From JAZKHT01 sp040385245 (GTDB lineage Bacteria; Pseudomonadota; Alphaproteobacteria; Rhodobacterales; Rhodobacteraceae), in NCBI GenBank assembly GCA_040385245.1, contig JAZKHT010000018.1, positions 1 through 56,992 on the forward strand: a stretch of 56,992 nt of DNA, read 5' to 3'. Position 1 is the stretch's first letter, and the number at the start of each line of letters is the position of its first letter. The position numbers were made by a program, and so were the translations under genes. The notes beneath the pieces are model-generated. The model saw only the letters and a program-made list of their open reading frames with translations, had not been told where the DNA came from and searched no databases. This document shows positions 1 through 8,763 of this stretch, piece by piece.

Positions 1-190
1 TGCGGAGCCTGAATCATGCCGCAAGGGCAAGTTCAATGGGTCCTGACCCTAGGCATTATGACGTAACGAGGTAGGCGATCCCACGTAGCTAGTGGCGGGA
101 TTGCCTGCCGTTGCCCACCAATGCACGCCGGTGCGGTTTCTCTCTTCTGGTGTTAATGTGGCGTTGATGTAGGCGGCGCAAATGCAGAAA

Positions 191-206
191 GCGCCCCGTG
201 GGGCGC
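191..206. terminator. GC-rich hairpin
   Basis: A perfect 7-bp GCGCCCC/GGGGCGC inverted repeat with a 2-nt centre and no T-tract after it. It may be a weak terminator or a nuclease-resistant stem next to the tRNA relic. The rest of 1-690 holds no coding region I can support, only short overlapping open frames with no recognisable protein. Confidence 0.3.
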
Positions 207-236
207 TGCGTATGATATTGATATATTGGGATAATT

Positions 237-333
237 TGGTTGCGGGGGCAGGATTTGGCTTGTGCCGAACATCAGCTGAATTGGCAGAGATTTCAGGCCA
301 ACCCGCAACCTTCAGGTTATGAGCCTACCCCGC
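237..333 (-). pseudogene. Degenerate tRNA-fMet(CAU)-like relic
   Basis: Read on the minus strand, 257-237 matches the last 21 nt of an alphaproteobacterial tRNA-fMet (half T-arm, acceptor stem and CCA), recalled from memory rather than searched. The segment 326-300 matches the anticodon arm and 5' T-stem (anticodon CAT at 321-319) with about two mismatches, and 333-327 resembles the 5' acceptor. A 42-nt insertion (258-299) interrupts the T-loop and the D-arm is missing, so the gene cannot fold normally. tRNA 3' ends are common att cores, so this may mark an old integration junction. It could also be a recombined tRNA fragment without function. Confidence 0.65.
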
Positions 334-689
334 CACAATCCGCCAAATGCAATGAAATCATGCACTTAAAGCGCAACCTTTTGAATTCACAGAGCTTCCC
401 TCCCGACGCGGAGCGATCTTCACCGCGTTTCGACAGCACCATCTGCGCGAAAACGACGCATCAGGGTTGAGGTGGCGTTGATGTGCCGATTGATGGATGC
501 GATCAGAGGTCGTCATTGGCAATATCGCATGAATGCGAAGGTCTGCGCCCGCAGAGCAGCTAGACCACCCAAGCTTATGTGCAGCATGCCAACGCAACCA
601 CAAGCGGACAGCGCCCCTTGAATAGATTATCCGTCGTCAACGAAAACGACTTAGCCGCAAGCACCAGGTCTCCACTGTTTTCAATGTGA

Positions 690-1259
690 CAGAACAACCA
701 CGCGCCCCAAGGAGGTCGCGCAAGCGCGACCGATTTTGATCGGTTCTTCGCAGAGCTGCTGACCGCGCTGGGCTATGCCCCGGACACTTACCTGCCCGCC
801 TGGTGGCAGGGCTGGCCGCCACGGACCCATGTCCGGCGCTGGCTGGAAGACCTCAGCCTGTCCGAGGACCAGATCCTGAGCGTCGCCATCGCAACCCGAC
901 GTGACCACCCTGCCCCACCCGATGGGCCCAAGGCGCTGGACCGCGCCATGGCACGCGCAGCTTCAGCAGGGTCGGTACAGGCCGCACCGGCGGCCGACGC
1001 GTCGGCGGCGGTGGAGGCCGGGCCACCGCAGGCACAGCGCCCCACAGAGCGCCGCAGGGCGGGCGGACGGACGTCGATGCCGAGCGGGCAAGCCCAGACC
1101 CCCCGACCCAGCGCCGAGGCCGTGGCGGCCTTCTACGCCGAATTGGTGAATTCCGACCGCTACCTGCCGGTCAGTGCGATCTCCAACACCCTCCGGGATG
1201 CCATGCTGTCGCGCGGTCTGGTCATTCCGGAGCGCCTGCGGATGCGGGGGGTGCGATGA
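690..1259 (+). pseudogene. Start-less remnant of a mobile-element protein
   Basis: An open frame of about 190 codons runs from just after a stop at 687-689 to TGA 1257-1259. There is no ATG, GTG or TTG until residue Met at 948, but the sequence before that Met is clearly protein-like: an acidic/aromatic segment with the peptide DFDRFFAELL, then PAWWQGWPPRTHVRRWLED and DQILSVAIATRRDHP. After a low-complexity Ala/Pro linker the C-terminus reads AEAVAAFYAELVNSDRYLP. The true N-terminus therefore seems lost. I associate this kind of protein with phage- or ICE-like modules of Rhodobacteraceae but cannot assign a function. It overlaps the next decayed gene by 4 bp (ATGA), as in an operon. Confidence 0.55.
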
Positions 1260-1911
1260 GCCATTAGGGACAGATCCGCCGCAGCGGTGCGCGCACGGGC
1301 GCGGGTGCTGGCAACGGCAATGGCAACGGCAGTGGTAATGGCATTGTCGATGGCAAAGACCGCGGCGCTGATACCGGCAGTGACGCCAGGGGCCGCAGGG
1401 TAAAGCGCGCGCTGGGCGTGCAGTCGCTGCTGGAATGGGCTTTCCGCGTCGAGAAGACAAGTCGTTCAGCCATCCGCATGAGGATGCCGAAGTGGTGGCC
1501 GCCGCCGTGGCCAGCCTGCCCGACACGCTGGGTGGGCGCCGCATGGCGATCCGGGTGGCGGAACTGGCGCGCGCCGGGCTCACCCCGGACTGGATGCCAG
1601 GCGCCGTGCCGCGCTGCGTGCCGGTGGAAGTCACGCGCAACCAGCATGGTGAACGGGCGACCATCATCGTTGTTGGCGTCGAACGGGTGTTGTCCCGCGG
1701 CACGTGGCGCTCGGTTGAGCTGCTGGCCTGCCCGGTCACCTGGATCCCGCACTCCGGTCAGATCGAAGGCGCACGCCGCGCCTATGACGACTGGTGCCAA
1801 GCGCTGGGCTGGATCCGCGAGGCGCTGCTCGCGGGTGGCATGCTGCGGGAGTTCGAGGTGACAGAGGCGATGCCGAAAAGGACGCCGTGGATTATCCATC
1901 CAAGGTCTTGA
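1256..1911 (+). pseudogene. Decayed gene: stop at codon 4 plus frameshift
   Basis: The reading frame starts with ATG 1256 and hits TAG at 1265-1267. The same frame then continues through a Gly/Asn-rich linker to a conserved-looking peptide, VQSLLEWAFRVEK (about 1418-1456). The protein-like sequence then moves to another frame (HPHEDAEVVAAAVASLPDTLGGRRMAIRVAEL, ending at 1911), so a frameshift or small deletion lies near 1455-1470. The C-terminal part contains GLTPDWMPGAVPRC and ends in EAMPKRTPW. The two lesions imply the gene is dead. It was translationally coupled to the remnant upstream and is probably cargo of the same lost element. Function unknown. Confidence 0.6.
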
Positions 1912-2003
1912 GAAGTGACAGGCCGCATATGCCTTGACGACGGTGGTAGAGAAGGGGATCTCGTTGACAAGAATTTCTCCACAACCGGTTCGAGGAGTAT
2001 ACC

Positions 2004-2990
2004 GTGGATATTACATTCCATCAGTTGGAGATCTTTCGGGCGATTGTGGTTGCAGGCTCCATCAGCAAAGCAGCCAAGGTTTTTGGGCTGTCTCAGCCAA
2101 CTATGTCGCAACATCTGGCAAATTTTGAAGAAATTCTCGGTGTGCAGCTTTTGCAGCGGCACGGCAGCGGCGTGGTGGCGCTGACACCCGACGGCGATTT
2201 CTGGTTCCGCTCGAGTGAAGAACTAATCGGTCGCCTTGCTTGGATAAAGGGTGAGCATGAGCGTCGTTTTACACAGGCCCGAGCGGTCCTGCGACTTGGG
2301 ACAACCCCCGCGCTGCGTGGTCGGTTTACTGCCGCTGCGGGCCGCATCGCTCTTGAAGGCCCTGATTTCACGAATTTCGAGCTGACATACGAGGCGACAA
2401 GTGAAGTTTTGGCTCAGAAGTTGCGTATGCATCGGATAAACATGGCAATTCTGGCAGAAAGAGCCATCGGCTCTGAGACGTCGTCATTTGCCATTGCGAA
2501 GCTCTTTGATGACGCCATTGCCTGGGTTGTACCTGCATCTGTGAGTGACGAGGAGATACGCTACGCGTTGAATGGATCTGCTGATCCCAAAAGTGTTCAC
2601 CCCTCCTTGCGGCGGCACATTGAAGTGCGCGGTGTCGTCACTACACGAACTGCTACCGAGGATTGGTATCGCAGTCGCCTCCCGCATTCGGTGCCCGTGC
2701 TTTCGGCGCCCACCTTTGCGACCTGTGTGGAGTTCGTTGCAGAAGGCTTGGCCACCGGCCATATGTTGCTGTCACTTTGGCCCAACCTTTCTGAACCGGT
2801 CCGAAGCAAACTGAAGGTTTTTGAACTGCCCGGAGTCGGGCGCCCTGTCGTTCTGGCCATGCACAAGCACCTGCAAAGCCACAGCGGCTTTTCCCGCATT
2901 TTTGGGCAGATCATGACGTTCTGCCAGACCGAGTATAAATCGGAAATGCAGGCTGCGAATTTGCGCCCCTTCACGGAACTGTCGGCCTGA
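2004..2990 (+). CDS. LysR-family transcriptional regulator
   Basis: A 328-aa DNA-binding regulator with a winged helix-turn-helix in the first 60 residues (FHQLEIFRAIVVAGSISKAA, LSQPTMSQHLANFE) and a LysR-type effector domain after about residue 90. The GTG start is preceded by GAGGAG at good spacing, and Met-Asp-Ile fits LysR N-termini. It lies upstream of, and in the same direction as, the molybdenum hydroxylase genes, an arrangement that suggests it controls them in response to their substrate. Base composition from here to about 7.6 kb looks less GC-rich than the later catabolic locus, which may reflect a separate origin. The effector is unknown. Confidence 0.9.
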   Translation: MDITFHQLEIFRAIVVAGSISKAAKVFGLSQPTMSQHLANFEEILGVQLLQRHGSGVVALTPDGDFWFRSSEELIGRLAWIKGEHERRFTQARAVLRLGTTPALRGRFTAAAGRIALEGPDFTNFELTYEATSEVLAQKLRMHRINMAILAERAIGSETSSFAIAKLFDDAIAWVVPASVSDEEIRYALNGSADPKSVHPSLRRHIEVRGVVTTRTATEDWYRSRLPHSVPVLSAPTFATCVEFVAEGLATGHMLLSLWPNLSEPVRSKLKVFELPGVGRPVVLAMHKHLQSHSGFSRIFGQIMTFCQTEYKSEMQAANLRPFTELSA

Positions 2991-3032
2991 TCGGCACAAT
3001 TAGCGAAAACGGCCCGCAAGTTACATCGAAAA

Positions 3033-3053
3033 AGACAATACCAGTAACTGTCT
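3033..3053. promoter_or_regulatory. Candidate LysR box upstream of the oxidoreductase
   Basis: The inverted repeat AGACA-N11-TGTCT has the T-N11-A geometry typical of LysR sites. It overlaps a second interrupted repeat, AGTTAC (3019-3024) and GTAACT (3044-3049). Both sit about 30 bp upstream of a likely sigma-70 -35 element at 3083. Assignment to the adjacent LysR protein is inference. Confidence 0.4.
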
Positions 3054-3082
3054 TTAACTATAAGTCTGAGCGCTACCGCCCG

Positions 3083-3111
3083 TTGACACTCCGGTGTCGC
3101 AGACCGTTAAT
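3083..3111 (+). promoter_or_regulatory. Candidate sigma-70 promoter
   Basis: A consensus TTGACA at 3083-3088 is followed after 17 nt by GTTAAT (3106-3111, 4 of 6 matches). It is placed to transcribe the iron-sulfur subunit starting at 3236, leaving a leader of about 120 nt. Confidence 0.45.
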
Positions 3112-3235
3112 AGGTTATCGACAAACAGAATTCCGGCAAAACCTCAACGGAGCCATCCTCCGTGGATCGTCGGCTGTTGTCTTGGTGGATCGGCTTTTTC
3201 GGGCCGTTTCAATCAGAGGGAGGAGAGAGCCAGAA

Positions 3236-3691
3236 ATGCTGTCGTTCAAACTAAACGGACAAGATGTCACGGTGGATGCACCGGATGACGCCACGCTTCT
3301 GTCAGTCTTGACGGATGACCTGCACCTTGCGGGGCAAAAATATGGCTGTGGCCTGTCGCAATGCGGTGCCTGTTCGGTCATGCTCGACGGAGAACCGGTG
3401 CGGTCCTGCCAAACAAAAGCCCAAGCCGCTATTGGACGATCTGTAACGACGCTGGAGGGACTTCGAGAGAACGGGACGCCCAGCAAATTGCAGCAGGCGT
3501 TCATCGACGAGCAAGCCGCACAGTGCGGCTACTGCGCCAACGGGATGATCATCGTCGCGCAGGCACTGCTCGACCGGAATCCAAATCCCAGCGAATCTGA
3601 TGTTCGATCGGCCCTCAATGCGAATTTGTGCCGCTGCGGTACCCACAACCGGATTGTGCGCGCTGTGCTGCGCGCTGCTGAGGAGGCATGA
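3236..3691 (+). CDS. 2Fe-2S subunit of a xanthine oxidase-family molybdenum hydroxylase
   Basis: A 151-aa electron-transfer subunit of the IorA/CoxS type with two [2Fe-2S] clusters. The N-terminal ferredoxin-like cluster uses C38, C43, C46 and C58 (GCGLSQCGACS), and the C-terminal helical cluster uses C97, C100, C132 and C134 (QCGYCANGM, LCRCGTH). It would pass electrons from the molybdenum centre of the next gene product to an acceptor. An open frame extends upstream to 3083, but ATG 3236 follows GGGAGGAGAG and gives the normal family length. The stop is 1 nt before the next start, so the two are co-translated. Isoquinoline oxidoreductase-like or aldehyde dehydrogenase-like substrates are both possible. 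Confidence 0.93.
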   Translation: MLSFKLNGQDVTVDAPDDATLLSVLTDDLHLAGQKYGCGLSQCGACSVMLDGEPVRSCQTKAQAAIGRSVTTLEGLRENGTPSKLQQAFIDEQAAQCGYCANGMIIVAQALLDRNPNPSESDVRSALNANLCRCGTHNRIVRAVLRAAEEA

Positions 3692-3692
3692 C

Positions 3693-5918
3693 ATGACCTT
3701 GAACCTCTCTATTGGCAGACGGACCTTCCTGAAGGGATCTGCAGGCTTTTTGGCTATAAGTTTCATTCTGCCATCTGAGCTGTTTGCCCAGACTGCCACC
3801 GGGCCAGAACTGCCCGGCGATCTCGCAGATCACCCAATGCTCAGTGCGTGGATACGGATCAACGCAGACGGCACTGTCACGCTGATGATCGGGAAGGTCG
3901 AACTTGGGCAGGGCTCGGTCACTGCTGTGGCCCAAGTTTGTGCCGAAGAATTGGTGGTCGATTTTGGCCGCATCAACGTAATTGCGGGCGACACGCGACT
4001 TTCACCAGACGAAGGCACGACCGCCGGATCCCAAACCATGCCGAACTGCGCCCCGGCCGTTCAGCAAGCTGCAGCTGAAATCAGGCAACTTCTGCGCAAT
4101 CTTGCTGCCGAGAAACTTGGTGCGTCAGCCGACAGCTTAACCATCCTTGATGGAACAATTACATCCGGCGACAAGTCTTTAACCTATTGGGATTTGGTCG
4201 CAGATCTTCAGTTGGAAGTGGACGCGACGGGAACTGCGCCCCTTTTGCCGATCTCCGAATATCGAATTATCGGGCAGAACGTGCCTCGGATCGACATCCC
4301 AGCGAAAATGACCGGTGCGCCGATCTTTGTACAAGAAATGGCTCCTGAAGGGGTCCGTTATGGAGCCGTAGCTCGCCCGCCAACCTACAAGGCAACGCTG
4401 GTGTCCGTCGATCTCACACCAATTGAGGCCATGCCCGGTGTCATTAAGGTAGTCCGAAACGGAAGCTTTCTAGGAGTCGTAGCGACCCGCCAAGAGCAGG
4501 CTTGGGCCGCAGCAACCGCCTTGGCGTCAAATGCGCAATGGGAAGTGGTCAGCGATTTACCTGGTCATGACGGTATGGCGGATTGGCTGAAAACGACTGC
4601 CAGCGAAGAAAAGGAGTGGATGAACACATTGGCGGCCGACGCAGCAGCCCCCGCGTCGACCCACGAGGCAGAGTACTACCGCCCCTACCATATGCATGGT
4701 TCGATCGGAACGTCGGCGGCCATCGCCCAAATGGGAGACGATGGAACAATGACGGTTTGGACCCATTCGCAAAGTGTGTGGGCGACAGCAGCTGCAATTG
4801 AAAAGCTGCTTGGTCTGGAAGAGGGCAAGGTTCACGCCATCCACACTGAAGGGTCCGGGTGCTATGGGCACAACATGGCCGATGACGCAGCAGCCGATGC
4901 CTGTTTGCTGGCCAAAGAGGTGCCAGGTACGCCAATCAAGCTGCAGTACACTCGAGCCGGTGAGCACCAATGGGAGCCCTATGGGTCAGCAATGGTGAAC
5001 AAAGTGTCGGCCAACCTAGACGCAAATGGCGACATCATAGGCTGGGAGCATCACATCTATTCCACGCCCCATGGAACGCGGCCGGGGGGCGAACCTGGGC
5101 GACTGCTGTCCGGAAGGTACGTGGAACCGCCCTTCCCAATGCCAGAAGTAAGTGATGGCGGTCCCCCCAACTTCTCCGCCACACGCAACGGTCTGGCTAA
5201 TTACACGTTCCCGGGCGAACGGGTGGTCACCCACTTTGTGCGCGAGATGCCGCTCCGAGTGTCGTCGACGCGTGGCCTTGGGGCATATGCCAACGTGATG
5301 GCGATTGAGCAATTCATCGATGAACTTGCGGTGAAAGCTGAGGCAGATCCGCTGGAGTATCGGTTGCGGTATCTCAAAGACGAACGGATGCGTGATGTGC
5401 TCACGCGTTGCGCTGAGGCTTTCGGCTGGGGGACTTACGAAAAGAAGCGGAACACTGGTCGCGGCATCGCCATTGCACGCTACAAAAACTATGCCGCAAT
5501 GACGGCCGTCGCGGTCGAGGTTCAAGTGACTCCGCGCAATGGCCTAGTCAGGGTATTGCGAGCGGTCGCGACCAACGACTGCGGTCACATGGTTAGCCCC
5601 GACGGGATCAGCAATCAAATCGAAGGCGGGCTAATCCAGTCGCTGAGCTGGACTCTAAAAGAGGAAGTCAAGTTTGACACGACGCGTGTTCTGTCAACGG
5701 ACTGGGCGAGCTACCCCATTCTGACGTTTGGTGAAGTCCCACCGGTCGAGGTTGTGCTGATTGATCGACCCGGAGAGCCCTTTCTGGGCACAGGGGAATC
5801 TGCGCAAGGACCCGCAGGCGCAGCCGTGGCGAATGCCATTGCGGACGCAATCGGTGTGCGAATGCGGCGCGTTCCCTTCACCCCGGACCGAGTCAAGGCC
5901 GCCATCGACGGCGCCTAA
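3693..5918 (+). CDS. Molybdopterin-binding subunit (isoquinoline/aldehyde oxidoreductase type)
   Basis: A 741-aa catalytic subunit of the IorB-like branch of the xanthine dehydrogenase family. The N-terminus has a Tat-like signal (GRRTFLKGSAGFLAIS, residues 8-23), which predicts folded export to the periplasm with its cofactor and the small subunit. The family's catalytic glutamate is in GTGESAQGPAGAA near residue 702, followed by NAIADAIG and a terminal RVPFTPDRV. An open frame extends upstream to 3600, but ATG 3693 is 1 nt after the partner's stop and gives the signal peptide at the right place. No XdhC-type maturation factor lies in the window. The tri-heme cytochrome c downstream is the likely electron acceptor. 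The substrate cannot be told from sequence. Confidence 0.93.
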   Translation: MTLNLSIGRRTFLKGSAGFLAISFILPSELFAQTATGPELPGDLADHPMLSAWIRINADGTVTLMIGKVELGQGSVTAVAQVCAEELVVDFGRINVIAGDTRLSPDEGTTAGSQTMPNCAPAVQQAAAEIRQLLRNLAAEKLGASADSLTILDGTITSGDKSLTYWDLVADLQLEVDATGTAPLLPISEYRIIGQNVPRIDIPAKMTGAPIFVQEMAPEGVRYGAVARPPTYKATLVSVDLTPIEAMPGVIKVVRNGSFLGVVATRQEQAWAAATALASNAQWEVVSDLPGHDGMADWLKTTASEEKEWMNTLAADAAAPASTHEAEYYRPYHMHGSIGTSAAIAQMGDDGTMTVWTHSQSVWATAAAIEKLLGLEEGKVHAIHTEGSGCYGHNMADDAAADACLLAKEVPGTPIKLQYTRAGEHQWEPYGSAMVNKVSANLDANGDIIGWEHHIYSTPHGTRPGGEPGRLLSGRYVEPPFPMPEVSDGGPPNFSATRNGLANYTFPGERVVTHFVREMPLRVSSTRGLGAYANVMAIEQFIDELAVKAEADPLEYRLRYLKDERMRDVLTRCAEAFGWGTYEKKRNTGRGIAIARYKNYAAMTAVAVEVQVTPRNGLVRVLRAVATNDCGHMVSPDGISNQIEGGLIQSLSWTLKEEVKFDTTRVLSTDWASYPILTFGEVPPVEVVLIDRPGEPFLGTGESAQGPAGAAVANAIADAIGVRMRRVPFTPDRVKAAIDGA

Positions 5919-5939
5919 GTTTACATTGCCAGAACCAAA

Positions 5940-5965
5940 GGCGCGGGGGTTGAACCCCCCGCGCC
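5940..5965. terminator. Strong intercistronic hairpin
   Basis: A perfect 10-bp stem (GGCGCGGGGG/CCCCCGCGCC) with a TTGAAC loop lies 21 nt after the molybdenum subunit and before the small gene at 5988. There is no U-tract on the plus strand, so it may protect the 3' end of the upstream message or attenuate rather than fully terminate. Confidence 0.6.
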
Positions 5966-5987
5966 CGAAACTTGCGAAAGGATCACA

Positions 5988-6212
5988 ATGTTCACCTTAG
6001 TTGCCGCGTCACGCAAACCGATCCTCGATGGAATCGTTGCAACCAAGACATTTCCGACTTTGGCAGAAGCCGAAACCATGATGCGAAACTGGGCACGGTT
6101 TGGAATCGACAATCAATGCAATGAAGCGGACGCCATATACATCTGCGATTCCAACAAAAAACTGGTTCGAACGTGGAATCGTGCGCGCAAGCAGTCGGTC
6201 GCACCGGATTAA
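5988..6212 (+). CDS. Small orphan protein between oxidoreductase and cytochrome
   Basis: A 74-aa basic protein with no family I recognise. ATG 5988 has AAAGGA at good spacing, and the composition is soluble with no signal or membrane segment. The pattern of a strand, a turn (LDGIVATKTF) and an amphipathic helix (LAEAETMMRNWARF), then a second strand (DAIYICDSNKKLV), suggests a small alpha/beta fold. It sits after the hairpin that ends the hydroxylase genes and before the cytochrome, so it may be an accessory factor of that system. Confidence 0.55.
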   Translation: MFTLVAASRKPILDGIVATKTFPTLAEAETMMRNWARFGIDNQCNEADAIYICDSNKKLVRTWNRARKQSVAPD

Positions 6213-6305
6213 ACAGGGGACGAGTTCTCTGACCGGATTGACCCAACCTCTTGGTCAGGCCTCTGCCTGAGTGTGTTCGCGCTTTGAAACAGGATTGAAC
6301 AAACC

Positions 6306-7631
6306 TTGCCTAGAAATATTCGCGCTGCCGTTGCCTTGGGGGGCCTCGTCCTTCTCGCAACGGCTGTAACGGCAGCTTTCGTGGTTCATGCCCCGTCGAT
6401 CCCGGCAATTTCGGCGACTGATCCCAATACGTTTGAAGCTGATCTCGTCGAACAGGGGCGTCTGCTTGCTGGTGTCGGCAACTGCGCGGTGTGTCATACG
6501 AGCCCCGGAGGAGCACCTTATGCCGGTGGTCTTGCCCTGCCGACACCGTTTGGCGTGATATATTCCAGCAACATCACCCCGGACCTACAGACTGGCATCG
6601 GGGGTTGGTCTGAAGCAGCGTTCGTCCGTGCAATGCGGCACGGAATTGATCGACAGGGTCGGCATCTTTACCCAGCCTTCCCATACGATTATTTCACCAG
6701 AGCCAATGACGCGGATATTTCGGCAATCTACGCATACTTGATGTCCCAGGCACCCATTGCCGCCGATACGCCAGCGAACGAACTGGCTTTTCCTTTTAAC
6801 CTGCGGCCCCTTCTCTCAGGCTGGAAGCTGCTATTCCTAGAGCCGGGTGTTTTGGCTGAGGATCTGTCGCAGGACGAAGAATGGAACCGGGGCCGTTACC
6901 TCGTCGAGGGACTCGGCCATTGTGGTGCCTGCCACACGCCGCGGAATGCTTTCGGCGCTGCGGCAAAGACTGGACCAGAAGCTTTTGCAGGCGGACTAGC
7001 AGAGGGTTGGTATGTTCCACCGTTAAACGGAACCTCTCCCGCTCCGGTGGCGTGGAACGTGGATTCCCTTTCGAACTACCTCATCGACGGATGGGACCGC
7101 GATCACGGGGTTGCAGCGGGTCCGATGCGCCCAGTCGCCGACGACCTCTACGGACAGCCCGAAGATGACGTTGTTGCTATGGCCGCCTATGTACATTCGC
7201 TGATGGGCGATGCGGACGATGCAGATGCCGAGGGTGCCAAGCGGGATTCGACTCGGGCAAGTGCCGAAGCGCTCGACTGGGGGCACCCAGATGCCCCGCG
7301 TCTGCCCGACGACCCCCTGCTTGCATCAGGCGCCAAAGTGTTTGAGGCACATTGCTCTGAATGTCATAAGTCAGGTGCTAAATCCGCCCCGCTAGCACTG
7401 ACCACGGTTCTGAATGCACCCGATGCGTCCAACCTCGTCGAAATCGTGTTGCATGGTATTCAGCCTCCCCCCACAGGTTCACCCGACCGATCGATGCCGT
7501 CACGAGGTCTCCAACTCACTGATGATGATCTTGTGGCCTTGGCAGCTTTTCTGCGCGACCGATTCACTGATCGTCCGCAATGGACGGAAGTCCGCAGAAT
7601 TGTGTCTGATCGGCGGCATGCGGCGAGGTGA
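6306..7631 (+). CDS. Tri-heme cytochrome c, alcohol dehydrogenase subunit II-like
   Basis: A 441-aa exported electron-transfer protein. A hydrophobic segment at residues 9-27 would act as signal or anchor. Three heme sites are visible: CAVCH at 60-64, CGACH at 206-210 and CSECH at 350-354, the spacing of the cytochrome subunits of membrane-bound alcohol/aldehyde dehydrogenases. The only credible start is TTG 6306, since the frame closes just upstream and no ATG occurs before the first heme site. In this context it probably takes electrons from the periplasmic molybdenum hydroxylase and hands them to a terminal oxidase or quinone. Transcription with the upstream genes is likely but not proven by spacing. 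Confidence 0.92.
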   Translation: MPRNIRAAVALGGLVLLATAVTAAFVVHAPSIPAISATDPNTFEADLVEQGRLLAGVGNCAVCHTSPGGAPYAGGLALPTPFGVIYSSNITPDLQTGIGGWSEAAFVRAMRHGIDRQGRHLYPAFPYDYFTRANDADISAIYAYLMSQAPIAADTPANELAFPFNLRPLLSGWKLLFLEPGVLAEDLSQDEEWNRGRYLVEGLGHCGACHTPRNAFGAAAKTGPEAFAGGLAEGWYVPPLNGTSPAPVAWNVDSLSNYLIDGWDRDHGVAAGPMRPVADDLYGQPEDDVVAMAAYVHSLMGDADDADAEGAKRDSTRASAEALDWGHPDAPRLPDDPLLASGAKVFEAHCSECHKSGAKSAPLALTTVLNAPDASNLVEIVLHGIQPPPTGSPDRSMPSRGLQLTDDDLVALAAFLRDRFTDRPQWTEVRRIVSDRRHAAR

Positions 7632-7881
7632 CGTGCGACTCACGACTACTTTAGCTGTATGGTTGCCAGGGTTCCATGCGAAGGCTCGGTCCGGACGGAT
7701 CGTCCATCGCTGGTATAGCCGGACACCTTAGTTCTTGGGCACAGACAAATCCAAGACCGCGTTCACTTCTGAGCAGAGAGGGACAACACGAGCGGCTCTA
7801 TGGATATAGCCGTGTCGGTCGAAGACTCAATTAATCTGCCAGAAACGGCGGAACATTAAACTATTCAAAAAAGCGGGTTCG

Positions 7882-8607
7882 TTAGTGACCTTCCAGAAGA
7901 TTGATTCCCGCACAGGCTGCAGTGTTCGCAATATGCTGTCGCATTGCGGCGCAGGATGCATCGCCGTCGTGACGCGACAATGCGGCGATGATGTCGCGGT
8001 GTTCGGCCAGCGACGCGCGCATGCGGGTCGGATTGGTGCGCGGGATCGGCTGTCGCTGCGTTTCTGTCAGCAGGCCATGCACCGTTTCATAAAGCGATTG
8101 CAGCATAAGGTTAGAACAGGCTTGCGTAATGGCGCGGTGAAACCGCAGATCGGCGTCGACATTGGCAAGAAGATCGCCCGCATCCCAGCAACGCTCCATC
8201 TCGTCCGTCGCTTCAGTCAAGATCAAAAGGGTTGCTACATCAATGCCGTCCGCGGCAGACCTTGCGATCTGGCCTTCCAGCATTTGCCGCGTTTCGAAAA
8301 CATCCTGCATCGAATAGCTGTCCGAATAGCGCCACTTCAGCGCGGCGCTTTGGTCGGGTCGACCGGCTGTGACGAATGTTCCCCGACCCGGTTCGGTTTT
8401 GACAAGGCCAAGTGTTTCCAATGTTAGAATCGCTTCGCGCAGCGACGCCCGGCTGACGTTGAACTGTTCTGACAAGATACGCTGCGACGGGATCAGGTCG
8501 CCCTCCTGCAATTCGCCGTCAAGGATCATCTGCTGCAAGCGTCGCGCCACAACCTGCGGCAAAGGAGTCCACTGTGGCAATGGCACGGTCAGCCGCGAAA
8601 CTGGCAT
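7882..8607 (-). CDS. GntR-family (FadR/FCD) transcriptional regulator
   Basis: A 241-aa repressor-type protein. The N-terminal winged helix (about residues 15-75) contains ILSEQFNVSRASLREAI and LGLVKTEPGRGTFV. The rest is an all-helical FCD ligand-binding domain with the metal-site histidine pattern (RFHRAI, LAEHRDIIAAL, AAMRQHI). ATG 8607 is preferred over an upstream TTG because AAGGTGA lies at correct spacing before it. It is transcribed away from the importer operon and a perfect palindrome lies between them, so it most likely represses that operon and itself until a carboxylate or amino-acid-like effector binds. Confidence 0.92.
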   Translation of the reverse strand: MPVSRLTVPLPQWTPLPQVVARRLQQMILDGELQEGDLIPSQRILSEQFNVSRASLREAILTLETLGLVKTEPGRGTFVTAGRPDQSAALKWRYSDSYSMQDVFETRQMLEGQIARSAADGIDVATLLILTEATDEMERCWDAGDLLANVDADLRFHRAITQACSNLMLQSLYETVHGLLTETQRQPIPRTNPTRMRASLAEHRDIIAALSRHDGDASCAAMRQHIANTAACAGINLLEGH

Positions 8608-8704
8608 TTCTGTTGTCACCTTCAAATGGGGCGAACGCCCGTCTGGTTATCGTGCATCAGTAGCGCCTTGCTTTCGAGAACGCATCATGATTGGTTCAGG
8701 TTAT

Positions 8705-8726
8705 CTGGTCAGACCGGTCTGACCAG
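8705..8726. promoter_or_regulatory. 22-bp perfect palindrome, probable GntR operator
   Basis: The half-site CTGGTCAGACC is repeated in inverted orientation with no spacer, giving 22 bp of perfect dyad symmetry. It contains the TGGTNNNACC-like core known for FadR-type GntR operators. It lies 38 bp before the binding-protein start and about 98 bp from the divergent GntR start, as expected for an operator shared by both genes. Confidence 0.8.
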
Positions 8727-8763
8727 TTCACAATATGAAACTGACAGGGAAAGGACCAGAGAC

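Noticed and set aside
240..470. Possible small gene at the left end.
   Set aside because: It runs through the tRNA-like relic and its product has no protein-like pattern.
158..484. A 13-bp direct repeat (GTGGCGTTGATGT at 158-170 and 472-484), perhaps integrase arm sites.
   Set aside because: Only two copies flanking the tRNA relic, and no tyrosine integrase gene nearby; too weak to call.
8369..8722. Plus-strand frame over the GntR promoter.
   Set aside because: Mostly antisense of the GntR gene, and it crosses the palindromic operator.
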